Assembly (NCBI GenBank): GCA_026225945.1
Contig: JAMJFZ010000289.1
Location: forward strand, 923,001-987,000
DNA: 64,000 bases
Reading direction: 5' to 3'
From: Cricetomys ansorgei
Taxonomy: Eukaryota > Chordata > Mammalia > Rodentia > Nesomyidae
Shown here: in pieces, positions 63,785 through 64,000 of the stretch
How positions within the stretch are numbered: position 1 is the first letter of the stretch
Layout of the letters: the number at the start of each line of letters is the position of its first letter
Translations under genes and position numbers: made by a program
The notes under the pieces: model-generated
What the model saw: the letters and a program-made list of their open reading frames with translations, nothing else
Told to the model about the DNA's origin: nothing
Database searches by the model: none

Positions 63785-63890
63785 CATAAGAGCTGTAAGA
63801 CTCATCATCCCTATGTACAAGTGATGAGACTGATCCGCATTGCTGGTGTGGCCATGTATTCATGTATTCTGCTGCACTCAGACTGCAGCA
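63785..63890 (+). mobile_element. MIR fragment
   Basis: TAAGAGCTGTAAGACTCATCATCCC...CAAGTGATGAGACTGATCCGC with ACTCAGACTGC beyond follows MIR order (quoted in parts). Confidence 0.6.
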
Positions 63891-64000
63891 GGAAAATGAT
63901 GACTCCCAGCCATCCTGAGTTCTATAGTACGATGTCCATCAAACAGACATGCATTGCAGTCAGGCCCGCATTCAGTGAGCACTGTTTCCTTTTTATGTGT

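Larger units (their letters stand above)
63163..64000 (+). other. Zdhhc21: Zdhhc21 next intron (start)
   Basis: Holds a reverse B1 and a MIR; no further Zdhhc21 exon is recognised before the window ends. Confidence 0.6.

Overview
This window comes from a vertebrate nuclear genome, almost certainly a myomorph (muroid-type) rodent. The evidence is spliced genes with GT-AG (one GC-AG) introns, a CpG-island promoter, abundant (CA)n/(TG)n microsatellites, and rodent SINEs of the B1, B2/B3, B4 and ID types. A URR1-type hAT element and decayed L1, L2, MIR and MER5A copies add to this. Compared from memory, the Cer1 protein resembles mouse Cer1 in length and in an N-terminal cysteine pair but is not identical, so Mus musculus itself is unlikely. 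The exact species cannot be told from the sequence alone.

Layout, all genes on the + strand. (1) 1 to about 18.1 kb: the 3' end of Frem1 (FRAS1-related extracellular matrix protein 1). Eight coding exons (872-15726) encode the last ~373 residues: the end of a Calx-beta domain, a linker, and the terminal C-type lectin domain. A likely 3'UTR runs to an AATAAA at 18062. (2) 18.1-30.6 kb: intergenic DNA with decayed L1, B1/B4/ID SINEs and, just before Cer1, a polypyrimidine tract followed by a long alternating CA/TG tract. (3) 31071-33539: Cer1 (Cerberus, a secreted DAN-family BMP/Nodal antagonist), complete in two coding exons (272 aa), with a TATA-like box and a perfect forkhead-motif inverted repeat upstream. 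(4) 33.5-51.4 kb: intergenic DNA with several SINEs, a solo ERV LTR (48246-48801) and a URR1 copy nested in MER5A. (5) From about 51.5 kb: Zdhhc21 (a DHHC palmitoyltransferase), with a CpG-island promoter and probable untranslated exon 1, an ~11.2 kb intron holding a 17-copy 19-bp minisatellite, and the first coding exon (62964-63161; ATG at 63008). The rest of the gene lies beyond the window.

The gene order Frem1-Cer1-Zdhhc21 on one strand matches the mammalian arrangement (mouse chr4 / human 9p22). The three genes are neighbours rather than a functional unit: basement-membrane adhesion, embryonic signalling antagonism and protein S-acylation.

I found no sign of an undescribed multi-gene system. 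The most interesting local signals are a GC-AG intron inside the Frem1 lectin domain with an overlapping GT site 4 nt away, the forkhead palindrome and Z-DNA-prone tract at the Cer1 promoter, a 42-bp near-perfect palindrome inside an L1 remnant, and the 19-bp BamHI-site minisatellite with a partial three-unit higher-order pattern.
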